64,000 bases of DNA from Cruorifilaria tuberocauda (GCA_013365365.1 JABVXU010000127.1:1-64000); one strand, 5' to 3'. Counted from the stretch's first letter, positions 12,568 through 25,235 are shown. A program made the numbers and translations. The notes: generated from the letters alone by a model not told the origin.

Positions 12568-14766
12568 TCATACCAAAGAATCTAGCAAGCTTAGAAGGAA
12601 GTGTGCAACTTATTCTAGAATAATCATGCACAGAGCTATCTATTAAATACAACTAATTTACTTTCATTTTCATAACCAAAGTGTTTCTTCTTAGAAGCAG
12701 TAATCTGCAAAAAATAAAATAAAATATCATGGATTAGCATTGAGATAATTTATAAATAACGAAACAAATTTAGACATATCATTCGATGGATGTATCTTCA
12801 TGTAATTGATGAATTGTCGTCGAAGCTCTGAGAGTTCAGCAAAGGAACGCCGTCTTGTAAATAACACCTTAACATTCAACTTTACATAATGTAAAACAGC
12901 GATACTCCAAAATACAGTTTTTTAAGTAACTCTCAACTCTTCTGATACAATAAGGGGATAACACTTATATCACAGATGCCTATAAACGCATTTCCTTTAC
13001 AAAATAATATGATGTTCGACAAAAAATTCTCTCGAATCAAACCTTTTGGTAGTACTAATTGAAGTAGGAAAATCTTTTCATTATCGAAATTTTAATCTAT
13101 AGACTTTCTCACTCTGTTCTGCATCTGCATTAGCTGTTATCGACTAAGCAGTAAAGAGAAATGCTGGATTTCAAATCCAATATTACACAATAAAACTTCC
13201 TCAAGTTTGTACCAGTAAAATTATTCAACCTTTTCGTCGTCCAATGAACAGTTTGGTATGATAAAAGTGTCGCCTAGTAAGGCAGTACGCTGTTGTCGCA
13301 TAACACTGGTCATAACTTCCTTAGTTATGTGATCAAGAGCATGTAGAAAATCTGCTGGCATAAGCGACTCAGTATTAGTACTTTCATTAGCAGACAAGCT
13401 CTTACCCTGTAATGAATGCTTTTTTTGAATATAAAAAAATTTAAACCTCCGTTTTGACACCTAGATCTAGAAAACGGACATGCTTGGAAAGTTCAGACTT
13501 GAACAAATCACACCTCGAATAACCAAAGATACACATCTTCAAGAGGTAATTGCTTTTCATCTAGCCCAAGAAAACTCGAACTATATTTGTGATTCATCAG
13601 TCCATCATCAATCCTGATTTTAACTTTAAAAAGCGGAGAATCCCACCGATTTGTTGTATTAGGTTTTTCAAAACGCATTACCAATTCTCGTATATCATCC
13701 GCTTTATATCTATAATAGATTACTGATAAGATTCATCAAAAACCTCTTTCAAGAAAGAAATGTGAACAATCATGAAGCCAACGAAAAAAAAACTGCGGAA
13801 ATATCACTCAGCTCAATTTCGTCCGCTTTTTCACATCCACAAGAAGAGTGGAATTTCCTTGCACTGAGATTCTTAAAACCCGAGCTAATGAGGAAGGAAA
13901 AAGAATTATTCCAAAAGTTTCTAATATATCTATTTTAAGTCTTCTACAGAATCCAGTTTGAACTCGAAATGAAATGAGCTTCAACACCTTGCAATACATG
14001 AACCAGTTAATTAACTATATTTAATATTTAATTTCTTGTGTAATTTTCTGCCGATTTGGGCATCACATATTTCATTTGTTTATCAGGGATTTCTTTCATA
14101 TCGATACATCCAATAAAAGAAAAACGAACTACCTTTCGGTCTTTTTTTTCTTTAAGTTAAGCTGCAGACAAACATGCTCATTGGTATCACAGTACAGAAC
14201 GCAGTATGTTGTTTGCATCAATTTTGCTACACAAAACAACTCATATCTGAAACCTGTAAACTGCATAGGTATGTAAAGTGGAATGATGAGTTAGGCCGAA
14301 ATGAAATCTACCTTTGATATAATTTAGCGAATCGCAAATAACTAAACAATCTTCTGAAAGCAAGCGCTGCACCTCTGATTTTAATAATACACGATGCTCT
14401 TGTTCCTAAAACATGGCAAGTAAACACTTCAAAACCCAAAATACAGCGGTAATCACGCAAACGATGTGTGCCAATAGCAGTAGTGATCTCTTCATATTAC
14501 TTTTGTTATTTTACAACGATCGATACCAAAGATCTATTGAAACACTCGACGGCGGAATTAATACTACTTTCAAATAACGAAATTGAATAAGTATAAAATA
14601 GAACCTTGCGCGAATCTTTGTATATCGATCTCGTAAATGAGTCATTTATATTATCGGATACCACTTCAACTCGCTGATATTTCCTTGTTACAATGAATCT
14701 AGAGAAGCATTCAGCAACTGTACTTTTTCCAGAACATGGTTTCCCACATATAACAACCAGCGGCAT
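12568..14766 (-). CDS. KTI12: KTI12 homologue, P-loop partner of Elongator
   Basis: Seven exons join in phase: 14766..14605, 14405..14312, 14253..14133, 13709..13514, 13406..13230, 12704..12662 and 12608..12568, giving 277 residues. KTI12 is an ATPase that binds tRNA and Elongator and is required for wobble-uridine modification in the cytosol. Family signs are MPLVVICG at the N-terminus, the P-loop GKPCSGKS (residues 8-15), CDSLNYIKGFRYELFC (about 78-93), the CDTNEH strand, and RFEKPNTTNRWDSPLF (138-153), the most diagnostic KTI12 block. The first five exons are solid. The last two are tiny (43 and 41 nt); I include them because KTI12 proteins normally continue about 50 residues beyond the LLGDTFIIPN strand with a basic then hydrophobic helix, which SKKKHF and IAHFLLSLLDSLV could supply. 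The final acceptor (AATAAG) is weak. If the 13230 donor is not used, the protein stops at 13221. The start lies ten bases behind a TTTTAG acceptor. Confidence 0.9.
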
Positions 14767-15308
14767 TTGCTCTGTTCTAAAATCAGTGTTTTCCTAGAGA
14801 ACGCCTGGAATTGCCAGAATGAAAAAAACTATACCAATGACTTACTTATAGGGACATAACACTTGTCAACCCTAGCGACTTTCCTTCTGACTCCACGGCT
14901 CCCACTGTGAAACTGGATGTCCCTTTAAGCGTCTAAGGGTGTCAAGAATAAAGCATTGGTTACACAGCAAGTATGTCTCTGGTAGTGCCAACTGTGTTTG
15001 ATGGTTAAAGATGACTGCTGTTTCAACTAGGAATTATCTTCAGTCTTTACTATCAGTAACTGTTATCCATCAATAACTATTATCAGGTTCATCTTTTCGT
15101 GAGTGTTTTGGAGGCAGGTTATTAGCAACTGACTTTCTGTTGGGAGGTAAATTGCTGTAGTCAGTGGGTAAGAAAACAGCTTGATGATGTGGTTGTTAAT
15201 CTGGATATGAAGTGGAAATTTCATTTCCCGTATTCTCTGTCTGTTCACCGCCTAGCGTTAGTATCATTTCAGGCATTTTAGGCAATTATCCTCATCTCGA
15301 TCGTCTTT
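14767..15308. promoter_or_regulatory. Divergent upstream region shared by KTI12 and MIC60
   Basis: This 542-bp interval separates the start codons of KTI12 (minus) and MIC60 (plus), so it must hold promoter activity for both. It is more GC-rich than its surroundings around 14870-14960 and carries imperfect inverted segments: AGGGACAT near 14850 against ATGTCCCT near 14918. Acceptor-like sites near both starts (14778/14777 on the minus strand; 15272 and 15281 on the plus strand) point to trans-splicing of both transcripts. No clear TATA box is evident. Confidence 0.55.
14777..14784 (-). promoter_or_regulatory. Probable trans-splice acceptor, KTI12
   Basis: The minus strand reads CTGATTTTAG followed by ten bases and then the KTI12 ATG at 14766. 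No coding exon is visible upstream, so a leader acceptor is the simplest reading. Confidence 0.5.
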
Positions 15309-18300
15309 ATGCTTCGCATTTTACAGGTATAAAATTTTATATAATCTCTTGTCGTCTAATAGCCTCTTCCAGCTCTAATGTCCTATACTTTTTTTTTAAA
15401 TCCACATTTTTCTCCGCAACATTTCCTCTTGCTTCATGGCCTTTTAATTTTTAAATAAAGTCCATTTAATTACTAATAAATTGGCAAATAACTTTTAACT
15501 TCATTTTGCATTTTCTTTTAGTTTCATTTCATCGGACAAATCCTACTGTATAGTTCAAATTTCAGGCAAAAATTTGCATTATTTTTTCTTATGTCCCATT
15601 TGCTTGTCTTTTGTTTCTTTCATCTTTTGAAAATCCAAACAGTTGCAAATATGAACATAAATTTTAGTTATGCTTGATTTTTGATTTATATAATTAATCC
15701 AGCACTTTTTTCAGAGGTCGTTGGCTTCTAGATTTTATCGGGCCTTGTGGCTTTCGCGTCCAACTTCTAGTTCATTTTATAGAACTGCACAGTGCTTTTA
15801 TCAGATCCCTAATGGAACTTGTAACTCGGGTTCTAGTCTTTTACGCATGTATGAAACTGGAATCACTAAGCAAAATGTCCTCCGAAATAAAGGATCTTCG
15901 CAGTAAGTTTGATATCTTTCTTGTAACAAGAAAAAAGATTGAAAAGGAAACATTAAATAAATTAGATAAGAACAGAAGAAATAAAATCAATTATATTGGA
16001 AATAACCGTGCCTTTGTCAAAAATTATTCTGCCAATTATTTTCTGATTAAACGTTTGCACTTCTACTTTTTAGCGATACTGGCCGGAAATCAACTGGAAG
16101 TGGTTTTCTCATACTGTTGTTGGTAGTAGCTGCTGGTGGAGGTTTTGCATACTACTGGTATAGTTAATTGCTTGTTTTATCTGGATTTAGTCTACTCCAC
16201 CAATTTACTCCCGCGTTGTCCAATGCGCCTACTTTGCAAAATCGAGCTTAGATTATTGCATAAATATGCTGAAATAGCTTTCGTAAAGTTCAACGATTAA
16301 GCCTTTGATTAACGCCAACAGAAAACTCGATTAAACAAATTTTTTCCCTAGCTTAGCATGAGATAGTTATCATTTCTGTTGAGTCTTATCTCTTCTTGAT
16401 CTAATACTGGTTTTATCGGCTTTTTTCATATCTGAATTTATTAGATTCGAGATCACGAATTCTTCTTATTTCAAGGTATTTCGAAAATGAAGACAAAAAA
16501 AGTAGACATAAAATGGATTTTTCTCTAAAAACAGCCACAGCACCTGTATCGACATCCAAAATTCCTGGGCAAACAGAAAGCCAGAAAAAAGAATCTGTGT
16601 CCCAAAGAATACATCATGGAAGTTTGTATTTATGGAATATATAATTGAAAGAAAAGAATTCATCGAAATTCCTTTGCCTGTTGGTCGTTTATTTATAAGC
16701 CTCTGATAGCAAAGTACAGCATGAGTATCAAATTCATTTGGTTCTATTTCATATTTTTTGTGCTCATCAGACATTAGCAGCTCTTCATACAGTCTATTGT
16801 TTCATCCATTTTTGTCATATTACAAACCATGCGAACGTTGATGAAAAAACTTCATCCACTGTTATGATTTTAGCCATAGAAAAGATGTTGAAGACATCCT
16901 TGCAGTCTGCTATTGAAAAAGTGCATTCAGCAACGGAAGCAAAATATAAAACAGTCAATTTTATAAATGAGCATACACGTGTGATGAAACGAACGATTGA
17001 TGAAGGCGAAGTTTGTTACGGTTTTATTTACAGGTTTTATACTTTTGTAGAGAATAGCATTTTAATGATTACTGTACATTTTAGAAGGGAGATTGGACGC
17101 AAGTAACAAGTGCACTCGAAAAAGTTGATAGGGCTTCGAATAATGATACCAGGGAAGAGAATGATGCGAGAAATTATTTGGATAACGTCAGGAAGGTTAG
17201 TCGTTGAACTGTAGTGGATTATTTATTTGGAAGCTTTTCATTTTTTTTGAGCTATTCTTTATTTTGGATCGATAATGTGGAGGTTTTTCAGGTGATTGAA
17301 CAAGGAGAAGCAACTGAACCGACTCGTAATAATCCTTTGCTGCAAAATGCTCGTGAAACTGTCCATAAACTTGATCGACAGCTTGAGGAAATGAATTTAA
17401 TGATCAAAAAAACTCGTAATGAAGGACGTATTCTCAGTGAATATAAAGATCTGATTGATAAAAGCCGAAAGCAGTTTGCATCTGAATTGAAATCAGTTCT
17501 TCCTAATGTTGATATCCATGCGCAGGGTTAATTTCTGGGAATTCGAGAAATTTTGGTTAATTATCAAAAATAATGAAAAAACCGAGTTCATCATTTTTGA
17601 GATTGACTTACTTTAATTATGAGATGAATTAAAACGTTTGGGTAGTTTCGTACTACAGAATTTTCCGAATCTAGTTAGCTTTAGCTTTTATACGATTTTC
17701 ATTTCAATTTCAGATTCTAAGTTAAACGAAGAAGAACTGAACGCATTAATTGCTCATGCACATTTGAAAGTGGATCAGTTAAGAAAACAACTTGCCGAAC
17801 AGCAAGTAGGCTTTTTTCTGATTTATGTGCATGCGGGCGGTAAGTTTTTCGATATCTCTATTGTCGTTTAGGTCCAAATTCTGATTTAAAAAATTTTTAC
17901 TGATGAACTTTGGTTTTTGATTCTCTTAATAAATTCAAACTCCATCTGTTATATATTTGATGTGCGTTAGTTACATACTTATGGTTAACAAAGATATTGC
18001 TGTTTCTGAATTACAGTTAAATGATCGTTAGATATAGGTTTTATTTTTTAGATTCGCGAAGAACAGAATATTGCATGTGCTTTGGAGGAACAGAAAAAAT
18101 CTCAAAGTAAACTAACAGAGGAAGAAATAAATCTAAAAGTACAAGCATTTCGTGAAGAAATCCAGTCGGAAGCTGAGAAAATGGTACGTATGCAAATTAT
18201 TGTTTCATGATGTGTTTTGTAGCTTTGTTGTTGTTTGCGGAGCGTATAAATTTCAGCTTTCTGCGCAAAGAGAACTTTGGGAAGCTGAATTGGAAGAAAA

Positions 18301-20052
18301 GCTTCAGAGAGCTGCTGCTGCTCATTCGGATCATATTGAAGAAGTTGTACGTGTACAAAGAAGTCTTTTTGAAATTGAAGAGAAACAGAAGGTTGGTTCT
18401 TAGAAAAGATTCATGAATTTAAAAACAATTGGGAAGAAAAAGATTTTAAGTGATTCAAGTGATCATCGATGATCGCGAGCCTTTTTTCACTATTATTTTT
18501 TATTCGGTTCTACCTAAGTTGCATTTTGATCTTTAGATTGAAGAGGCGATTGTTGAAGAACGTTCTCAACTCAGCAAGGAGTTAGCAGCTGCACATGGTA
18601 AATTAGAAGGCATCGAAACTGCTTTGAAGTCACGAACTTCACAGGTGATTTTTTTCTGAAATTAGAAAGAATCAGTTTTTGGAACAATAAAAGAATACCA
18701 ACGCATTTATAGTTAATAAATTTCATCGTTTCAAAAGATGTTAGAACTTTTGTTGTAATATAAATGGAACGCATCTCCATATTAACTTTTTGATCTTGTT
18801 TGCGGAACTTTTTCCTAATCACCGACGCTGGTTAAATTGTTAGTGTTTATTTGGTTGTACGTGCTTAGCTAACTGATAATCACGGCTTATCATATTTTTT
18901 GCTTCAAGTTTTTGAGACACATGTACTTTGAGTCTAGGTGCTATCGGTCAGGTCTTCTCTGTGATGCAATACACAGATAGAATAGAATGACCCAAAATAG
19001 AATGATTTACAGATCTTATTTTTAAAATGATTATAGAGAAAACAGTTACATATTTTTCACAATCACAAATTTTTTAAAGGATGTTGAAAATCGCCGCGCT
19101 AAGCAAATGTGGATAGCATCTCATAATTTGATCGATTCTGTTATACATGGACGAAGAAGTGGTACTGATGATGATGCACGTCGTAAGCCACTGGCAACTG
19201 AGGTAATAGAATCATTTGTTTTTGCCTCTTCTTTAGTATAACTTAGTTACAGTTATTTTTATAAACTTCTTTCACGAAAAATATTTTATAGCTTCAAGTG
19301 ATTCGGGAAGCTGACAGTAACGATGAATTTGTGGCGTGTCTGGTTAATGCACTTCCAGATGAAACAATATATAATGGTGTATATACTGAAGAAGATTTGA
19401 GGGCAAGATTTAGTAAGGTAATTGTTAAACCTTTTTGCAGTTAATTCATATCTCTTCATATCTGTGCATTTTTTGCAACTGAATGTTTTCATACACTTAT
19501 TCTTCCAGTTGTACAAAATTTGTCGTCGAGTGGCCAAAATGGATGAAAGTAATATTGGAGTATTACAATATGGTTTATCGTACTTGCAAAATGCGATGTC
19601 CCTCGATCCTCCTGGGAAATTCTCAAAAATGGTAGTGATTTTTTTTAGTTTGCTCTAGATGAACTTTTACGTAATGGGTCCGTTGTTTATTGACGCAGCA
19701 GTCAGCCTTTTTTTCCATTACGTGAAAAGAAATGAAATTTATTGTCCTTCATTTTCAATATGCAAATAAATTAGTTAATTTTCAAGATTAAATTCAATCC
19801 CTTAAATCAATGTTTAAGGAAAAATTTGATCCAGTAACTTTGGATTCATATGAAATATTATCAAGAGCAAAAAGTTTTGTCGCAGAAGGGGATCTGAATT
19901 CGGCGGTACGGATTTTGCAACTTTTAAGTGGTCCAGCAAGATTTATAGCACGGGATTGGATAAATGATGTGCGCGCACATCTTGAAGCACGTTTTGTTGC
20001 TGAATTACTTGTTGCACATGCTGCTGTCAGTAATTATTCATCTGTATATTAA
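15309..20052 (+). CDS. immt-1: MIC60/mitofilin, MICOS core subunit
   Basis: Fifteen exons: 15309-15326, 15715-15902, 16074-16157, 16476-16621, 16793-17010, 17085-17195, 17292-17526, 17714-17805, 18052-18183, 18257-18391, 18537-18644, 19080-19202, 19292-19417, 19509-19631 and 19819-20052. They total 2073 nt in continuous phase, 690 residues, close to the usual metazoan length. MIC60 anchors crista junctions in the inner mitochondrial membrane. Order: an Arg/Ser-rich targeting peptide (MLRILQ, then [12 protein letters not shown]), one membrane segment at about 79-97 ([17 protein letters not shown]), a polar linker, a long coiled coil (about 150-500) with [15 protein letters not shown] and [15 protein letters not shown], and the C-terminal mitofilin domain (about 530-690) with [12 protein letters not shown]. 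The first coding exon is only 18 nt. The 5' edge of exon 5 was chosen on phase and is the weakest junction. The gene is divergent from KTI12. Confidence 0.93.
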
Positions 20053-21561
20053 TTTAATATGTTAATAGAAGAGTAATTCATTGCTGGTTTTAAATTTTAC
20101 ATGGGTGTGGACTTGGAATAAACCGTAGTTTCAAGCAAGTTTTAATTATCGATTATGAGAATAAACTAGAGAGGGAGCATTAACAGTGACAAGGTTTTTG
20201 TATTAACCAAGTAGAATTGTGCTTATCTGATCTCCGGGAATGAGTTTACAATGACCATTTGCAAAATATCTGAGAAAACACTTTTTTTTCGAATAGTGTT
20301 TAAGGAACGACTGGAACAGTTGTAATTAGTCAAGATCCATATAGCTCAACTATCTACAAAAGTGGGTATTTTTTATCTCACGTTTCTCAGTTTCGGAGTA
20401 TTACTGATGTTACTGATGTCCCTTCTCTGGATGCAGTACAGCAGTACATAGGTTACAAACAAAAATATTGTTTTTAAATTAAGTAAGTTAGGAGATTAGA
20501 ATCATTTCGACTCTGGTTCCTGAGTCTCCTGCAACGATTTCAGACTTTTAACGAACTTTCAAGAGATTTTAAAGTTTTTGAGGGAAATGTCAATAGAGAG
20601 CTAAGAAAACCTATTTTTCACCAAAAGCAACTAAATCAGATCTTTCTTTCTTTGGCTTATTGTAATTTAATTTTTAAGTTGATATCCTATGGTTAGACGC
20701 TTTTGATTTGACTTTGAAGACTATAATCTTTTTCTGCCGTATGCTTGAGATTTCTGAAACATTTGTTCCAGTGTACTTTGTCGCTCTCCAATCCTCGCTC
20801 CTTACTCTTCTGACTGTGTAAAAAGTGTTTACCTCGTAATAACTTCCCGTTTAAGGTTTCATTATTCATTATAGAATGTTTTGTGAAATCACGATTTCTA
20901 ATGAAACAAATTAACAATTTTTCGCCGAAATAAGCAATGGTAATGCTGGTAATAGCTGGAAAAGCATACTTCTCTGAGATCGGATTCAAAATCATACTGG
21001 TATAATTGATAGCATGGAAGTGACGCTGGCACAGTTAGAAGAAAATGAATAATTTGCATAAGTAGAATGTACATGGGGCACACAATAACTAAAATTCTTT
21101 TAGTTTCTTCATAATAATATATTGTGCCTTTTTCAAATAGCAGATGATTTCAGTATCATCGATGTGCTTTGTATTGCTCGAGACCTGAAACTATTGCTTT
21201 TTGAGGGAACGTTTGCTCATCACAATCTTATATCTTGATTTAAAATTCGTTCCCAGTATAGACTTCAGTGGTACTATCAACCACGGTTTATCTAAAATAG
21301 AAGCTAATTTTAGGTTTAAGAGTTAAATTTACTTTCTAAGTCTTTTACTTTGCAGTGCATGTCCTAATAAAGTAAACAATAGTTAGAAAATTCGGTAGTG
21401 GAACTTCCTCGTCACAAGTTGTTTTCTTAGGAACTTTGCTGGTTGATCAGTTTGGGAGATGGAAACTGATTAGTTCCGTTTTTTAATGCAACAAAAAAGT
21501 GCTAAAGATCTAGCAATTTGAAAAGAAGTTTTTGGCTCCCTTTTAATAAAAGTTATTGCTG
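20053..21561. other. Convergent 3' spacer between MIC60 and GPCR
   Basis: MIC60 (plus) and the GPCR (minus) converge here. The 1.5 kb should hold both 3' UTRs. I see no further exon. Confidence 0.5.
20117..20122 (+). terminator. Poly(A) signal for MIC60
   Basis: AATAAA about 65 bp after the MIC60 stop codon; a second AATAAA follows near 20159. Both are on the coding strand and well placed for 3'-end formation. Confidence 0.5.
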
Positions 21562-24500
21562 TTACCTTGAAGGGCCATATTTGCTGGTAAAACTTTCTTT
21601 CCTCATTACGGAATGCAGAGTACGAAAACGGCAGCGCAGCATTTCGCGAATGGGTACACGAAACTCGCGATTATGTTTACAGTAAATTAATGGATTCATT
21701 AAGCTGAAAATCTTACTCTCGGTTGAAATCGCGAATAGGATAAAGCAAGTTGTGTCACAGTTTCAAGTATATCTAGGATTTTTCTATTCTGTTTGTATGT
21801 GTTAATTGCAATTTGTAAACGAAAAATTCAAACACCAATTACCTTACAGCCATGAGTTTTTGGGCTCACTAACTAGATATAGAAAAGTAGTTTCGTTTAT
21901 TCGTGAATTCTTCAGTAAATACTGATAACAAAACGAAACAGCTGACAGACCTGTTTGAATAACCAAGCCAAAGTGCTAGATGATCCAACCAACTTGGCGG
22001 CAAGAGTCCCTGGGGTTTGAGGAGTGCCAGTAAAAAAAATGGTAGCCAACATATCACAAAAACACTCGTCATTATTCCGAGCGTCTTACGCGCTTTTCCT
22101 TCACTTCTTTCTTGAAATTTACTAGTATGCACCTAGAAAATTACTCATGGTCAAAGATTGGAGTGACCATAGCGTAAGCATTTGTAGTGACTTGAGAGTT
22201 TATTATTGCTTGATATATTTAATTTTTATCAAGAGTATGAAAAAAATGGTTGTAACATTAAGAATTGTACCACTGGTATTTTGTGTAAAATGGCTGAGGA
22301 ACGGTGGCAATGATGATATTGTTGACGATTATTTCGATTTGTTGGATCACTTATGTTAGCTGGACTATGTAACTTGGCGGGACTGGCACCATTGATACTT
22401 CCATTTGTTCCAATTATCAGCATACGATCACGTTTAGCTAATCGTTTAGCAGTCAACCACATTTTTGCATATAATATTATCATGATACATGTTGGGCCGT
22501 AAAATGCAATCATTGTAGCATAGATCTGATAAACTGGATTTTGATTAACCTGGAAATTGAAGAACACATTTATTGTGTGTATTTTTAATAGATGAACTGA
22601 ATGATGAAGCCTTATCACTACAAAAACTGTACAATTAAAACTAAAACTGACTTATTATTTTGTTGATAAATGCAATTTGTAATACTATAATCTCAGATAT
22701 CTATCAAGACTTTTCGTTAATGTATCTGCTTAATCAATTAACTGTTTAACTACTTTAACTTTAACTTGTTTCTTCATAGTACGTCTCGTGCTTGAAAAGA
22801 TTAAGTTCAAGATTAGTTTTCTTCGAAGATTCCTAAAGATAAATTAGCGAATGTTTTAAGAAATAATGAAAAGATTATTAATTATTGCCAGTTATGTGTG
22901 GCTTTCATTGTCCACGAAGTGAAAGATTTGCTTCTTATAAATTATAAAATTAAAAGACTTACAAAATGGTTCAAAGATACATTTTACATTTAAGCAAAAG
23001 TTTGGATTGAATACTAATTATATTTACATTTTCAAGCCGTATTGCAAGGATCTCCTTTGCAACACTAATTCTAACAATATAAGGGCTTCATATTTCTTTT
23101 GTAAGATGAATCAAATTTAAAAACAATCTCGAAGCAAAAAGCGAAGGCTAACTTTCGAGAGAATACTTACGCCATTAAATGAAAACAAAGTCGTCTCTAA
23201 ATTACAATCTAAAAGGTTTTTTTGGTCGATGATTTATAGTAGGCCTTTTAAACCAAATCAACTTAGCAGCATCGATGTCACGCATGAATGGCTTCCTCTA
23301 AGTTTGTTTTCCACATCTTTGCTTTGAATATTTCATTATCTAAGGCACCATGCGCACTAATTGTAGGCAAAAAAACAAGACTTGTTTGGAAAAAGGGATT
23401 GATACCATATTGCTACATCGCTTCTTTATAATGAGAAATTTAAGTAAAACTTTAACTTCGCTGAATTGCTAGAAATATAGATCAATAATTTAAAGCATTT
23501 TGAATGAAAGAAGAAATAGATACTCTATTCCTTCATTCTTGATCTCTCGCTCAGCGCTTCTTATTTGTAAGTAACTTATGAAATTCGATATCATTTTTAC
23601 AAGTGAATATGCATCTACTGAATTTCCCTTTCAAATTTAACACTTCTTCTGTCTTTAATTTTTCTCCTCTTCTTATTTTCTGATAATTCGAAGAATTGGA
23701 AATGGAAGAGGCATTTAAAAAATATCCCAGAAAAAAGTTTATACGTGTCAATGAGAGCTTACAGCTGTTACACTTCACGGTCTCCATAATAAAACGCTGT
23801 GAAGAAAAGCCATAATGCATATAATTCATGAGATGTTTAGTTCAACCAAAAAACATCATTTTACTTTATGATGCCCAAATTAGGGAAGATGATAGAAAGT
23901 AGCAGTACGGTGGTGGCCATTTCTTTTTTTTTGGAATAAAACCTGAATAATTTCTTGTAGTATTATTTTCTAGAACTGAATATACGTCAGTTTTTGTATG
24001 ACTGATCATTGAGAGAAGAAAAACTGACTTGACATTTCCCTTCAATATTTTTTGCTGGCCAAATAACAAGCGGTGATATGCTGACGACAAGTGACAAAAT
24101 CCATACAATAATAACATAACAGAATATTCGCTGCCGAGTACGTTGCGCAGCGTAACGTAGTGGTTGAGTGACGGCGCAATAACGGTCGACACTTATCATG
24201 CATAAATTTACTATAGAAGCTGTACATAAAGTTAAATCTGCTGACGTCCAAAATCTGCACACCTGCAATTCTTTAGGTTTTTTTATTGAAGAAACCGAGA
24301 TTTTTATGTGGATGTTATATTTATAGATGTTATTCTGAGCATGCAATGTACACAGCTTTTGTTTGTTGAAGCATTCAGGTAGAGATATCCAGATAAAGAC
24401 ATTGCGACATAAAGCACTCAAACAATCTTCGACAATCCTTGTCCCGATGATGGCCAGATAATCGGTATAAAACCAATTATCAACATTTCCATAATGTCCT

Positions 24501-25002
24501 GAGCTGAGGATTTAAACTATGTTTAACCCATTTGTGAGTTGAATGTTTTCCTCATTAAATAGAAAATCATTATTTATAGTACCATTAATCAATTTTTCAA
24601 CTAAAATCAAAAATCTCTTACCAGTCCGCCAAGAATCCAGCGATCAGTGAGTAAATCAATTAATGCAATAGGCATTACCAATAAACCGACGCAGAAATCA
24701 GCAACCGCTAATGAAACGAGCAAATAATTTGCTGGCTGGATTTTCAGTTTTCTCACCAGTAAGACGGCCATAATTACCAAGGAATTACCAACTAATGTTG
24801 CGACAATCATCACACCAATTAATAAGCAAATAATTGCAATTGTTGCTGACTTATCAAATGAATTTGATATAGTTGTATCATCCAAACCGTTGAGGCTACT
24901 GATTACTGCTGCTGTTACTGTCGTCGTCACTGTTGTCATTGTCGTTGTCGCTGCTGTTATTTTTGTAATAATATCAAGCATAGTGGCTGCCGATATCATC
25001 AT
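21562..25002 (-). CDS. Aminergic GPCR, serotonin-receptor-like
   Basis: Five exons join in phase: 25002..24622, 24262..24029, 22549..22274, 22132..21951 and 21703..21562, for 404 residues and all seven membrane helices. The N-terminus (1-50) is Thr-rich. TM1 has GNSLVI (N73), TM2 LAVADF (D102). TM3 has the disulfide Cys C129, W132, the amine-binding D136 and the DRY motif at 153-155. The second extracellular loop has GKCQ. TM5 reads YATMIAFYGP, TM6 CWLPFF, TM7 WLGYSNSLMNPLIY. The A-T-x-x-A arrangement before the TM5 proline resembles serotonin receptors (S-T-x-x-A) rather than catecholamine receptors (S-S-x-x-S). The tail is short (SFTSKYGPSR at the end) and contains a Cys in MLRCRF that could be palmitoylated. 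The third intracellular loop is moderate (about 70 residues, Asn/Ser-rich). Best guess is a 5-HT7/5-HT1-like worm receptor (ser family); tyramine or octopamine as ligand cannot be excluded. A 1.45-kb intron separates TM4 and TM5 exons. Confidence 0.9.
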
Positions 25003-25084
25003 TATAGGGTTTCTTTGATTTCTTTTTAATCCTATTTGCCACCTTAACAAAAGATTTTCTCTAGCTCTTTAGTAGTAGGAATAC

Positions 25085-25235
25085 TATAATGATGATGATG
25101 ATAGTAATTAGTATAATAATAATAAGTATAATAATTTTTATTATTAATATTAATATTAATATTAAATAATAATAATAATGGCAATGATAGTAATAATAAT
25201 AGTGATGATAATGATGAATAATAATGAATAACAGT
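25085..25235. repeat. ATA/ATG-rich trinucleotide microsatellite
   Basis: Degenerate runs of ATA, ATG and AAT triplets directly upstream of the GPCR first exon. It reads open on the minus strand as an Ile/Tyr/His low-complexity peptide, which I treat as an artefact. Confidence 0.8.

Noticed and set aside
13808..13999. 63-codon minus-strand frame within KTI12
   Set aside because: It lies in the intron between KTI12 exons 3 and 4, which join perfectly in phase without it.
24607..25050. Longer N-terminus for the GPCR starting at 25050
   Set aside because: That start is TTG, not ATG; the first ATG in frame is at 25002.
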